Shown: piece after piece, positions 15,690 to 28,527 of the stretch | Layout of the letters: the number at the start of each line of letters is the position of its first letter | Numbering within the stretch: the first letter of the stretch is position 1 | Assembly: GCA_000499405.2 (NCBI GenBank) | Contig: HG738136.1 | Coordinates: 62,001 to 126,000 of the forward strand | Length of the DNA stretch: 64,000 nt | From: Onchocerca volvulus | Taxonomy: Eukaryota > Nematoda > Chromadorea > Rhabditida > Onchocercidae | Direction: 5' to 3' | The notes under the pieces: model-generated | The model's database searches: none | What the model saw: the letters and a program-made list of their open reading frames with translations, nothing else | Told to the model about the DNA's origin: nothing | Made by a program: the position numbers and the translations under genes

Positions 15690-17845
15690 CGTCCTGTGAT
15701 GATGACCTCTGCTAATCGTATTCTGATGACCTCTGCTAATCACCACCATCTCCAAGAAACACACATGGAAGAATGACTGAAGTTGAGGAAATCGTTTAGG
15801 ATGACCAACACATTATTTTCCCTCTCTCTCTTGCTTTTCTTTGCCTCTCTCTCTCTCGCCCTCCCTCTCTTTTTCTCTCTGAAAAATATTTTTGATCTAT
15901 GAGAGAAGAAAAGAGAGAGAAAGAGAGAGGAAAAAAGAAAAAAAAAGGGGTGAAATATTGCAGGAAAAGATCATTAGTAATTAATTCATTAATATTAAAC
16001 AGTTGGTAGCATTGGTGTTGATGATAATGCTAGTGATAATAATGATACAGCACAGTGCTATATACATTTTCAAAGAAAAGAGAAAATCTTTCAAAAACGA
16101 AATGACGAAGAATTATATATTTGTTATGAATAGTTTCATGAAAATTTCATATAAATATTCTTATCACTGATTTTGATAGCTTCATTTTCACAACAATTAA
16201 TCATTCGTGATTGTTAAGGATAATTATATTGATGTAGATAATATTTGATATGATAACTGGCCAAGAATAATTTAGGCAAGTATTTGATATGAGAATGCTA
16301 ATTTTGGGTTAGTTTTTAGAAGGATATAACAAAGTTGATCAAGAATAATAACATTAGATGTCCAGATCATTGCTATTATTAATTTACAGAATCCGAATCG
16401 AAATCATCCACTGTAATTTTGAAAGATCAATGGACAAATAATTGTATCTGAAAAAAAGTTTTTCTTTTTTTTTTAATTCAAAATTTTAGAAAACTAATAG
16501 AGAAATTTTACATTCCTGATCATTAATCGATCAATTCATCCATAAATTTCGAGCGGTTGATGGTTTCATTAACAAAATTCCTATCATAACTAATTAAAAT
16601 AATTCTCGCAAAATTGTTTAGAAAATGAGTCAAAAATTTTTTGGAATAGTGTTTCCATTAAATAAAATTTAACCGATGATTCAGCTCTATTTATTATGTT
16701 TACATTTTTCTGCACTGAACTGAATCATCAATCTTATTTATCTTGCCCTAAAAATCCCAACTAAATCTTGATTTCCTGCTTTTCTTATCAAAAAAAGGAA
16801 ATGCCAAAAAGTTGATGATGTAAAACTCCTGGTTACAAAAACGAGAACGAATTGGAAAACAAAATATTTTTTAAAAAAAGTAGTAAATATATGAAAAATT
16901 ATTAACAAAATTTTAATTTCCCATATTTAATAGATTGATAGATTTAGTTTTTGAAATTTGATATACCTCCAAGGAATGAAAATTCCCAGCAAATATCGTA
17001 TAACTTTACTTAAATTATTCCATGAAGTAAAATATTCATTGAAATTCTTTTAGCAATTATGTTGTATTACGCATATTTTCAATGCATATTTTAAAATCAA
17101 ACTAACATTTCGGCACAAAAACCATTGATTGTTACTAATTGCTGACATTATCAGATATAATTTACTACTACTAATTTCCCTAAATTAAAATTATGTTATT
17201 TGCAGTATTTTATATTTTTATTTACAGTAGCCGTTTTCTTCTGAAAATTTATTCAAACATATTCTAATTAAAATTATTAATGAAAATAATTTAGCTGTAT
17301 AGATTTAATGATTTCAAGTAGTAAATTTAAAGTACAATGATTTTAAGTAAATATAATTTATAGTGTAAAGAAAGTTGAAATTCTGTTAATCACTTTCTAA
17401 TCTTAAACTTACTGATTCGTCGCCATTTCATCAGTAATAAATTTAGAAATCAAATTTTAAACTTTTGGTCCAATTATTCACTTTGCATTCAGAATCATTG
17501 ACTTTATGAAATGTTTATTAATTAAAATTATTTCATTCGTTAAATGTTTATTTTATGTCACATAAATGTTATTTATCTTTTTGCTTCATTTATCAAATTA
17601 TCAAATTATCACTGATCCTTAGCATTATTGAAGCATCAATGATAATTTTTTTCAGAAATTAACTGATATGATAACAAAAAAGTGATAATAAAAGTGATGA
17701 AAGTAGCTTTGGAGTAAAATAATAGAAATGACAATGACTGTCATAAGATAAAATTTTGAAAATAACAGAATAGTACGAGAATAACACATGCGAATAATCG
17801 AAATTACAAAAATTCCTCAAAACTGGAAAAACCTGTGCATATTTG
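15690..17845 (+). other. Intergenic, upstream of the protease
   Basis: Holds the CT/GA inverted tract listed at 15818. The rest is AT-rich spacer in which I see no gene. Confidence 0.6.
15818..15955 (+). repeat. Polypyrimidine/polypurine inverted tract
   Basis: A CT-repeat tract (15818-15880) is followed, after about 25 bp, by a GA-repeat tract (15900-15955) on the same strand. The two are roughly complementary and could fold back. The start codon of the protease lies about 130 bp away, so this may be promoter DNA. Confidence 0.7.
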
Positions 17846-17918
17846 CGCCCTCTGTGGGACTTGAACCCACGACCCTCAGATTAAAAGTCTGATGCTCTAC
17901 CGACTGAGCTAAGAAGGC
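17846..17918 (-). tRNA. tRNA-Lys (anticodon TTT)
   Basis: A 73-nt cloverleaf on the minus strand. The acceptor stem GCCTTCT pairs with AGAGGGC (one G-T wobble). The D-arm has TAGCTCAGTCGGTAGAGC (A box), the anticodon loop reads CTTTTAA with anticodon TTT, and the T-arm has GGTTCAAGTCC (B box). No intron. It looks intact and functional. Confidence 0.97.
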
Positions 17919-19092
17919 TCTGTCCAACTTTCGAGTGTCTTTTTATTAGAAACTTAAAATATTGTTATTTTCGAAAAAATCAATGATGACATTTTATACA
18001 TCTTCCATATATTTCGTGTGTTACATGTCTTTTTTAAAATATATTTTTTAAATAAAATGTTCCATTTATGCATGCCTTAAATTTTTTTCTGATAATATTA
18101 AATCAAAATTTTATGCTTTAAAATTCGAACTTTTTTCACTCATACTTTTATTTACAAAGATTATTTAATAAAATAAGATAATCTTGAATAAGTTGGAAAG
18201 ACTTGATAGATAGAAAACGGATGAGATGAACAAATGACAACAACTGTTATAGCACTCACTTTTAGTCCTTTACCATATCGATTTACCAATTAATCGATCA
18301 ACAAATGCTAAACAGATGGCATTTTGGCTTTCTTCTTGTTGCAATATTATCAGATTTTAAGGGAAAAAAAGGAGGGAAATGAAAATTTTTGTGGATAATT
18401 CTATTTGTTGCCTGGTGGATAGATTTTCATAAATTGATCTTTGCGTATAATTACATTCTCTTTGATCATTTGAGAAAAAATACTATCGAAAAGTAATCTT
18501 TGATCTAATAATTCCCCTCTTAAATGATCTATTTATTATCGTTAAAGCATAATAGTTTATTTCTTGTAATTTCCCGTTGTACCGTAAATGTAACTTTTTT
18601 CCTTTTCCATGATATAGTAGACAATCTAAGCGATCATAACAGTTTATTTCTTACGATATCCCATGGTACTGTAAATGTAAGAATTTTTCTTTCCCACGAT
18701 ACTGTATTATATTTATAGAATGTAAGATTGTTTTAGCGAATATTATATTAGCCAATATGCTTGTGCAAAGTTTAACAATCTAAGCTATTTATATTACCGT
18801 TAAGTTTAATCATTTATTTCTTACAATTCCCGCCGATATTTCCTACGATAAGGGTTTTCTTTCCCATGATACTGTAATATGTTTGTAGTTTGTTGATACT
18901 GTAACATATTTGTAGTGTGTAAGATTATTCTAATGAATATTAACTAGTATGTTTGCAAAAAATTTTTAACATCATTTCATTTTAAATTTTCATTTCAGTA
19001 AATTAAACTTTGGTTGCAATTTCTTCAAACGGTATATAAAAATTCAAGTTTTACTTTCAAAATTTCTTGTGGATTATTTTTGATAAATCGAG
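17919..19092 (+). other. Intergenic, upstream of the sphingomyelinase
   Basis: Contains the three-copy diverged repeat at 18544-18960. No gene seen otherwise. Confidence 0.6.
18544..18960 (+). repeat. Three diverged copies of a roughly 90-165-bp unit
   Basis: Copies start near 18552, 18640 and 18806 with GTTTATTTCTTACRATWTCCC or a variant. Each then has a CCATGATACTGTAA-like block; the second and third also share GTAAGATTGTTCTARYGAAT and an ATATGCTTG-like stretch. The array ends about 130 bp before the sphingomyelinase start codon. Confidence 0.65.
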
Positions 19093-22000
19093 ATGTTATT
19101 CTTGCGAACCGTTAATTCTTTCATTCTCTTCTATACCATCGTTATTGTTTTCCTTGCCAATCCGTTATTAACATTTGGCATTTCCGGTTAGTTTTACTAA
19201 TTTAATATAAAATAAAAAATGATTAATGCAGCTACTATTGCTATTTATTCTCTTTTTGTTGTTGTTATGACATAATTCTTTTAATACTATTATTGTCCGA
19301 AAGATATAATTAGATGTATATAGGAGTATTTAAAGGTCAAGTAGTATAACTGTATCCTTTGATTTCGTCAACATTTTTAATTATATTCCTATAAACATCT
19401 ATTTATACCTTTCGGATTTTTCCGACACAAAATGTTATGTAACACTTTAATCTTTTGAAAAATTATAACTTTCTGATTAATTTTAATGCTTTGATATGTA
19501 TGTAAAATATTATTTGGAATTTTTAACTGCAAATGCTATTTGAAATTATAATAATGAGTAGAATAATATTAAACATTAAATATGGACATATTCAAAAATT
19601 TCAAATGACCTTGTAAATTACATCCTTTTTCTTTTGTCAACTTTTAATAAATAAACCATTTAAATGACTATATTTTTATATTTTTTAAAGCAATGAACAA
19701 TTTTTCCATTTTTTTTTTTTTTTTGTTCTTTTTTAAGCAGTGAAAGATTCTGATGATACATCAAATACCGACGGTATAATTTGCGTAGCATGCGAAATGA
19801 GCGTGGTATTTTTCAGGTATCCTATATTTTCGTTTCTATTTTCAACTTTTTATCTATTTAATCGCTAAAGATATGGTTAAATTTTATTTACATGGATCTT
19901 ATTTTATCACAAGCTCACGTGCATATCTCATTTTATCGCAAGCTCACGTGCATATCGCATTTTATCGCAAAATCACATGTATATCTCATTTTATCGCTGT
20001 ACATAAGTATACAGCTTATTTAGTCGCTAAACACACATACTTACAACTATTGTATTGCTTTTATTCATTGGAAAAAATTTTTTCGATAATAATTTACGAT
20101 TAAAAATTAACCGTTGAGAAGTAAAATATTACCAGCATCAAAAAAATAAATAAATAAATGGAAAAGAAAAAAAAAATTAATTAAGCAAATGAATAACAGA
20201 AATCGAAAAAATTTTAAAAAAAATGATGTAAATAATTTTTAGTGATTTAAAAAAATTTAGATGAATGGAATGGAACATTAATAAACTACACTATAAAATA
20301 TTTAAAGCAAAAATATGACATTAAAAAATTAAAAATAAAATATTTAATGCAATAATATAACATTAAGGAATTTCGCAGTCAGACAATTATACTAATAATA
20401 GAAGAAAATTTTTAATAAATTTTACTGAAAACTTATTGACTCAAAATAAAAATTTCAAAATTATATTAATAATAGAAGAAAATCTCCAATAAAGTTAATT
20501 GAAAACTTGTTTATTCAAGACAAAAATTTCAAAATTTCTTCATTTAATTTCTGTTACTAATTTACAGATCAATATATGAGCAAAATCGAACTCGGGATTC
20601 ATTAATTCATATTGCAACATTTATTTGTCGATACTTTGTACATGGTGAATCGTTAATATGTCAGAGTTTAGCTAAACAATTTCGGGTATTACTTTTTTTC
20701 TTTTTGAATTATTTTATTAAAAGATATTTATTCCTAATGAAACATATATATTTCGAATATTAGTAAATATTATTAGTTGTCTTAGTTATACCTTTGTATC
20801 ATTACAAAATAATTTGATATTAAAACAGAAATATATCTATTTTTTATTTTAGATTCACTTTTTTTTTCCTACATAATTTACTAATTTAAATGAAATTTAT
20901 TGTTGTAAAATTTGCACAAAATAATTTCTTAAATAATTTTCAAAAAAATCCTTTTTTTTTTTCAAATTTAGGAAGAAGTTTTGTATGTTGTCGACAAATT
21001 AATTCTGCAACCTGATGCATTATGCTCAATGTTCATAACAAATTGTAAAAATTTACGACCGGATACATCATCGTGGGATATAATGCTACCACCGAAACGA
21101 CCAGGTTCAAACTTGAAAAAAAAAATTTAAAAATTCGATAAATCAAATATAATATATGTTTACGGTATAAATGTGATAAATGTATGCGGTGTAATTTTTT
21201 TTTCTGAAATTTATAAAAAAATTACTCAACTTATTTATGGGAAGGATGAATTACTTTTGATTATTTCAAATAATTCAGATCAAAAATATCCGACTTATCC
21301 AGCTCTCAGACAAGATAATTTGCGAGTATTGCATATCACCGATTTGCATCTTGATCTAGAATACGCTCCAGGCTCAGAAGCTAATTGTAGCAGTGAACTT
21401 TGTTGTCATATGCAACCTGAATTAAATGGTAATTTCTATGCTAAAACTAAAATTGGAAATCAAATAAACCTAAGTTCCAATTCAGCATTTTAAATTCCAT
21501 TTTATGGGAGGAAGTGGACTTTGTTATTCATTAATTCATTCCATCAATATCATAAAATAATCGGTAATCATTTGGAAAGTAAGAAAATAACAAAAAAAAG
21601 ATTGTAATTTTCAGTTCGAATTTTCTGTAAAGTATGCTGTAATCATAAATTTTCTTTTTTTTTTTTTTTTTCTGAAGAAATTCTTAAGCGAATTACTGAT
21701 TGCTACACAAATCCAAGAATATACATCAATTTTCAGAATCAACAATAACGCAGAAATCCGGTTATTGGGGTACTGTTGCCGTATGCGATATGCCGCACTG
21801 GACGATAGAAAATATGTTGCAAAATATTCAGAAACTTGGGAAGGTTATTTACCTGTTATTAATTTATTACAATTTAAATTACAATCATAAAATTATTCTT
21901 TTGTTTATTATGACTAATTCGAATTCATTTTTGGGAAAAAATTCGCTAAACTTTAAACTCAATTTTCATTTTTCCTTTTTTTTTTTTTTTTCATCTTCGA

Positions 22001-25000
22001 AAAAAGTAGATTTCATTGAAATACGCCAAAAAATTTTATTCTTTATTAGTTCGATCATAATTTGAAATTTCTTACTTCTTTACATCATATAATTGCTTTT
22101 AAAAAAATATTTAATAGGCATTGAAAATTTAATATTGAACAAATATTGATTTTTAAAATTTAATCGGCAATGCTTAACAAATATTGGTAAGTTGCTGTCT
22201 AATCGATAATATATAATGGGGAGTGATAATATTTAATGTTTAATTAATTATGATTAATGAGTATTGAAAATATTTAATGTTTAATCCATAATGTAATATA
22301 TAATAGATATTAATAATATCTAATACTTAGTCAATGTAATTAACGAAATGAATTTAAGTCATTGATCATTGATAAATTATTATATCAGTGATGACAATTT
22401 CATTTTTTTATCAATCTGCCAAGAATCATATGCAATAATAATGTGATTAAATTATTATCATATTGCAGATCGATTATATATTGGTAGGAGGTGATTATGA
22501 ATCACATAAGGATTGGACATACACCAGAGAGGGTCATTTGAAAATAATTGGAAAGATTTCGACAATTTTGCATAAATATTTTGCGAATACACCAATCTAT
22601 TGGACATTGGGTAATCATGAAGGTGTTCCTATAAATAGGTTCTATTTTTTTCTTTTCTTAAGAAAAATTTTAACAGAATTAAATTGGCTGATCCATGAAT
22701 AAGTAATGGAAATATTTAAAAAATTCAAGTTTAATTAATATTATAATTTTGCCTTTACTAATCATTTCTTATTGTTATAAATGATATGTCGTGCATATTT
22801 TCAAATTTGAAAATTTGATTTGAAAAAAAAAAGAACCTTTTGCGAATAAATTTAAATTTTTTTGTGAAATAAATGTGAGGGAAAAGAAATTGAAAGTATG
22901 GAAGAAAGAGAAAGGTAAATTTAGAAACAAATGTAAATTTTTATCAATCTGAAAAGTTATAAATTTTTATAGCTTTCCACCTCATTATATACCGGAGAAG
23001 TATCGTACACAATGGTTATACGATGAATTGGCACGATTACAAAAACCGTTTCTTGATATGAAATCAATTGAAAATGTTAAATAGTAAGTTTTCAATTTCG
23101 AAATTTAGTATTTTTCTTCCATTTTTTAAAAATAAAGTAATATTGTAAATTTTAGCCGTGGTTGTTATACAGTCCAACTTCATCCAGGATTAAGACTTAT
23201 ATCATTGAATAGTGGTTACTGCGAAACTTCCAATTTGTAAGTATAACTCATTGGCTTAATTAGTTTACTGAATTTGATCATTATAATAATATTGATAATA
23301 GTGATAACAACAATGGTAGTTAATAATAATAGTGATAATTATTATTATCATTGTAATGACCAGACTCAATAGGTTACTTTTTATCTTGATAAAAATATAA
23401 ATACAATGCAATTAAAAAAAACATTAAATGATAATTGCGTTGATGAAATTTGATAATATCGTTGTGTAAGCATTGAGATCATTATTTAAATATAATGATG
23501 ATAACGCAGTGATAAAAATGATAATATCATGAAATTTGACTAATATGATCATTGATTATATTCAAAAATCAAATTTTTAAAATACTTAAATGTAATTATG
23601 ACGGAATTACGGTTTATTTAGTTGGTTGTATATCAACGAAACGGATCCGGATGGTACCTTAAGTTGGTTAGCTATGGAACTTAAACAAGCTGAACTTGAT
23701 GGTCAATACGTGCATATTTTATCACATATACCACCTGGTACTGATGATTGTCTCGAAAGCTGGGCAAGAAATTATTACAAAATTATAGCCAGGTTCTGTT
23801 TAATTCACTTTTTTATTTCTTAATTAATTGTTTGCTTGTTTATCGTTGATTCATTTTTCTGCTTTTAACAAGTTATTTATTTATTTCACTCATTCATTTA
23901 CTTATTTATTTTTCCTATATTTAGTCATTTACGTATTTTTTTATTTTTCTTTTAAATCTCTTTTAACGATTTGTTGGTTGTCTGAATAAAATTTCACTTT
24001 AATTTTTTTGCTATATTTTCAGATTTTCAAAAACGATTCAAGCCCAATTTTTTGGTCATATTCATGTGGATAGTTTTACAGTATTCTATGAAAATATGAA
24101 TGATGATTCAACAAAACCAATTAATGTACTTTATGCGACACCAAGTGTGACAACTTTCACATATCTTAATCCAGCTTTTCGAATTTATGAAATTGAACCT
24201 GGCATGAATTATGTTCGTTTAGCAAATTAATTTTTGAAACTTTTTCAATTTATAAATTTTTTTGTTTCTCAAATTTTATTTTATAAATTAATCTTTATTA
24301 TTAAATTTGCTTTATATATTTTCAGCGTGTAGTTAATTTCCATACTTATTTCTTAAATCTTACACAAACGAATGAAATGAATGTTACTTCACCAGTATGG
24401 GAATTGTTATATTCAGCAAAGGTAAATTTTAATTGAAAAATAATTATTTATAAATTGCGATTTCAATTAAAATTTTAATTTTTATAATTAGGATTAAAAT
24501 GTATAAAATGGTTTACTCCTAGTATTTTTATGCAAAGATTGATTTCCAGGAAGAATATGGCCTGGATGATTTAAGCCCAGCAAGCTGGGACCATTTAATC
24601 AGCGAAATTACTTATCAGAAGGCAACCTATGATAAATTTATTAGGTAAAATTGTTTTTATTAATTTATTTGGTTTTAGTTCAAATTTGCTTAACTGAACT
24701 AATGATATCCATAATATTACCTAAAAATTAACCATTTCGAATAATTCATATAATAGTTTTTGTATGAAAATATAATGTCACCATTTCAAATTAAAAATGC
24801 ATTGCAATAGAAAGTTTAAAAAACTGATTTTATTCGAATTTATTTAATTTTCATTCAGGTCTACTTGAGTAATTTAAAACTTGGAAAAATGTTGTAATTC
24901 AAATATTCATAACATCTATTTAAACACATATCTTAAACTAATGTATTATTTTGAAAATAAATTTAATAGTAGTTTAATAACAAATAAAAGATTTAATAAC

Positions 25001-25543
25001 ATTTCTATCTTAGCTTTTCATTAATTGTCTAACTTCTAAATTTGTTTAATTATTTCAAGAAAAAATATCAATTTTTTCCATAATTTGAAATTTTCTATCC
25101 AAAAAGCAAATCTAAAATTTAGAATTTTAACAATTTATTAATTTCATAAGGTTTCTTTTTGTTTAACAAGTAAAAATTAGCTAAAATGGAATCAAATTCT
25201 AATTTTTAAATTTACTTTTCTAATTTACTTAATAATTTGCAGGAATAGTCATCGCCAAGATAATCTCATATGTGAGGGAAAGTGTCGCTATAATTCGCTA
25301 TGTTTTCTGCGAAAAGGACATCATAATGCGACGCTGTGTAGTCATTTTGCACGCTATAGTAGTATTAAACAAAATCCATATAAGTCATCCGGAATTGCTG
25401 ATAAAATTGGCACAATGGTGAATATGGTAGGTCCGGCTACCGTAACCGAACAGCAACAGTATGCAGAAATTATGACAGTGTTAAAGAAGAAATTACGATC
25501 ATATATCATGAAGCGATTTCTTCAATTATTCCTTTTTCCATAA
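19093..25543 (+). CDS. asm: Acid sphingomyelinase (saposin B + calcineurin-like phosphoesterase), 630 aa
   Basis: Fourteen exons: 19093-19186, 19741-19816, 20568-20685, 20972-21104, 21279-21428, 21737-21843, 22469-22638, 22973-23083, 23156-23236, 23622-23792, 24023-24212, 24326-24421, 24550-24644 and 25243-25543 (1893 bp, phase kept). It hydrolyses sphingomyelin to ceramide and phosphocholine in lysosomes or outside the cell. A signal peptide (aa 1-30) is followed by a saposin B domain (aa 42-125, six Cys at CVAC, FICRYF, ICQSL, LCSMF, TNC). The metallophosphoesterase domain has the di-zinc ligands in [10 protein letters not shown] (D162, H164), GGDYESH (D235), LGNHEG (N275, H276), HILSHIPPG (H382) and [10 protein letters not shown] (H416, H418). 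The C-terminal helical region is Cys-containing. Length matches the family. The exon 11 donor (TAT|GTTCGT) is weak; unspliced reading would stop after five codons. Confidence 0.94.
19897..20005 (+). repeat. Tandem repeat, about 33-bp unit, three to four copies
   Basis: Lies in intron 2 of the sphingomyelinase gene. The unit is CATTTTATCGCAAGCTCACG followed by TGCATATCT; two copies contain CACGTG and a third CACATG. Confidence 0.75.
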
Positions 25544-25555
25544 ATGATATGGATG

Positions 25556-25561
25556 AATAAA
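25556..25561 (+). terminator. AATAAA polyadenylation signal of the sphingomyelinase gene
   Basis: AATAAA begins 13 bp after the TAA, implying a very short 3' UTR, which is common in nematodes. Confidence 0.5.
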
Positions 25562-26229
25562 ATCCTGGAAATTGATAATGTTTACATATGCATAATTATC
25601 ATTCGAAATTATTACTAACGAATTCGTTTTTTTTTGTTTTAATTTCACAAAATTTTGTTTAAATTCCTAGTTTACGCTTTTTGTAAAGTTTTCAACTTTC
25701 ACTAAAAGTGAAAAATTTTAGTAGTTAAAGGTTTAATATTAATCAAAATTTATCCTCCATTTTTAGTATGCTAAAGTTTGGTATTTTTTCTTAGATTATT
25801 AATTAAATTTTTCTTTTAATGCATTTAATTAAATCCTTTTTTATTGTTTACTTCCATTTTCGATTATTTAATAAAACATATTATTTCTGGATTAAACATG
25901 GAAATAATCGGAAAAACTTCGAGTTGAAATAGTTTAACAAATATATTGAATGCTATTCGCTTTCATAACCGTAATTAATGAATGATTCGAAAATGGTTTA
26001 ATTATTGGACCTAGAAATTGCAAAATATTATTTTATGTCAATAAGTATATGGCAGGAATAGTCATGGTAATAAAATGATAATCATGATAATTCTTTTTCG
26101 CTTCTCCACCTCGAACAATTAATTATAAATTTATATCAAAATATAATTATCTCAGTCCTTGGACCATTATCATCTTCATCAATCACTTCTCGATACTTCA
26201 AACAGAAAAAAATTTCTTTTAAAAGAACA

Positions 26230-26830
26230 TTAAATTAGCAAAACTATACAAATTATTGTTAAATTAATTTATTTTGGAAATGCGAGCTTAGAAATCATAA
26301 ATTTTGAAATTAAAAGTTACCTTTAAATTAACGACTATAATTTGCTAATTTTAAAAGAATTTGAAAAACTATATTGTATTAATAAAATTATTAGCTTTAA
26401 AATTGCCCTAAAAATTACCTTTAAATTGGAAAATTACCAATTGTAAAATAATACTAAGAATCATTTTCAAATTAACAAAACCATGAAAATTATTGCTGAG
26501 TTAACTATAAAACTATTAATTTTAGAAGTACATACTCAGAAATTATGAATTATTAAAAAAATTGTTTCTAAACTGACGAAAAAAATCACCAAAATAATCT
26601 TAAAAATTATCTTTAAATCACAAAATTGGGCTTTAAAAATTAATTTTGAATGGATGAAAATCGCCAACTTTAAAATAACTTAAAAGTTGTCTTTAAATTA
26701 ATGAATTATGATTTTACAAAATATTTCTAAAATAATGAAATTATTTTGAAAACTGCCGTTAAATTAACAAAATGGTCATGAAAAATACTGATAAATTAAT
26801 AAAATTACAAATTTTTCGGACATTTTGTTC
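26230..26830 (+). repeat. Strongly diverged tandem array, about 45-55-bp unit
   Basis: Variants of AAATTACCTTTAAATTAACA followed by AAATTRTGAAAATTATT recur about ten times with heavy divergence. The unit length is approximate. Confidence 0.5.
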
Positions 26831-28207
26831 AATCAATTTCTGCCACAAATAGTCGTATTTAAGTAAATTTTGAAGTATTAGTATTTTATTTTGTTTAAGT
26901 ATAATCGATTTTTTGAAGTATATACTCTCCTTATGCAATTTTAAAATCAATGCAAATTACTGCTTTTTTTAGTAGAAAAAGAAATAGAAAGGGAAAAAGA
27001 AAGAAATAAAAAAAGATAGAAAGAAAGGGAAAAAGAGACAAATGAGAGAGAATGAATTTCTTCTTTTTAATGAGGACATGCCATTTAATTATCAAAATAT
27101 GCATCGTAAGACAGTAAAAACTAATTACTAAAACATTGTTTCTATTTTCAGTATATTATGATTATGATAATAATGATTTCATGATAATTACTTCATATGC
27201 CAATGATCATTATCATATGGCAATAATCATTTTTTTCATACATCTCTCTTTCCTTTTCTGATAATCATTATCATATGATAATATCACTATTACATGCAAT
27301 CTTTTTCAAACTTTCTTTGTTTTCATTTTCGCCTGATTCGAAGAGAACTTATTATATTGAGCCGAGCAATTTTAGTGATTGAATAAAACTTTTTGATAAT
27401 AGGAAAATTTTTATTGTTTAGAAATTGAATTTATAAATAATTTGGAAACTTTAGAAATGGAATAAAACTTTCCAACAGTAGGAAAATTTCCACGAAGATG
27501 AATGATCCATTTATCCTATATTGATTGCCATTTTATTTTAAAACCTTTAATTGATAAAAAATCAATTCAGTTTGAAAAATACGAGAAATTTTTCAGTTAT
27601 CTTTCAAAGAGCTGAATTCTTTTTTAACTTTACGAAAAATTATCATTTGACAGATTTTTTTTTCTCATTTTCTCTTTGTCGGTGTTTATCTCCTTATAAA
27701 ATAAATGTTTTCCATTGTTATTGTTATTGTAGTAGCAATAGAAGTTATTATTATTCTAGCAGCAATAAAATTTTTTGTTATTGTAGCAGCAATGGAAGTT
27801 ATTGTTAGTGATGTTGTTATTTTTATTGTTACGATTCATTCTACGATAATTTTTGGCCCAAAATTAGGTTATCAAATTGTTTTCAAAAGCGATATTTCAA
27901 TTCCAAAAGACTGAAGATCATAGCTAAAGTTATAAACCAGAATTTGGCAAATAATATTTTTCTTTTTTTATGTTAACAAAGTAATAAAATTCGCGAAGAG
28001 ATTTTAAAAGAGAATAAATAAAAAAAAAAGTGCAAGAAAAGAATTAGAAAGTCGAGTTTACAAAGTGAAGAACAAAAATTGTCGAGACTTTGTTCATTGA
28101 TATTTACTCCTTACAGAGTTCATCAAACCTAACTGATCGCGATTTTTGCAGTTCTTGCTATCTGGTATTCAAATTATGGCATAGAAATTTTATTTATTTA
28201 TTTATTT

Positions 28208-28234
28208 ATTAATTATTATTATTATTATTATTAC

Positions 28235-28278
<44 letters not shown>

Positions 28279-28461
28279 NNNNNNNNNNNNNNNNNNNNNN
28301 NNNNNNNNNNNNNNNNNNNNNNNNNNNNNNNNNNNNNNNNNNNNNNNNNNNNNNNNNNNNNNNNNNNNNNNNNNNNNNNNNNNNNNNNNNNNNNNNNNNN
28401 NNNNNNNNNNNNNNNNNNNNNNNNNNNNNNNNNNNNNNNNNNNNTAGTAGTAGTAGTAGTA

Positions 28462-28507
<46 letters not shown>

Positions 28508-28527
28508 CAATAATAGCAATAATAATG
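28208..28527 (+). repeat. Trinucleotide microsatellite interrupted by an assembly gap
   Basis: An ATT array (to 28278) meets a run of 166 N (28279-28444), followed by TAG and then TAA arrays. The change of repeat phase and strand sense across the gap suggests the assembler could not bridge a longer array. The gap length is probably nominal. Confidence 0.95.

Noticed and set aside
15690..15764. Upstream in-frame ATG for the aspartic protease
   Set aside because: It would place about 20 polar, His/Arg-rich residues before the signal peptide, so the ATG at 15689 is preferred.
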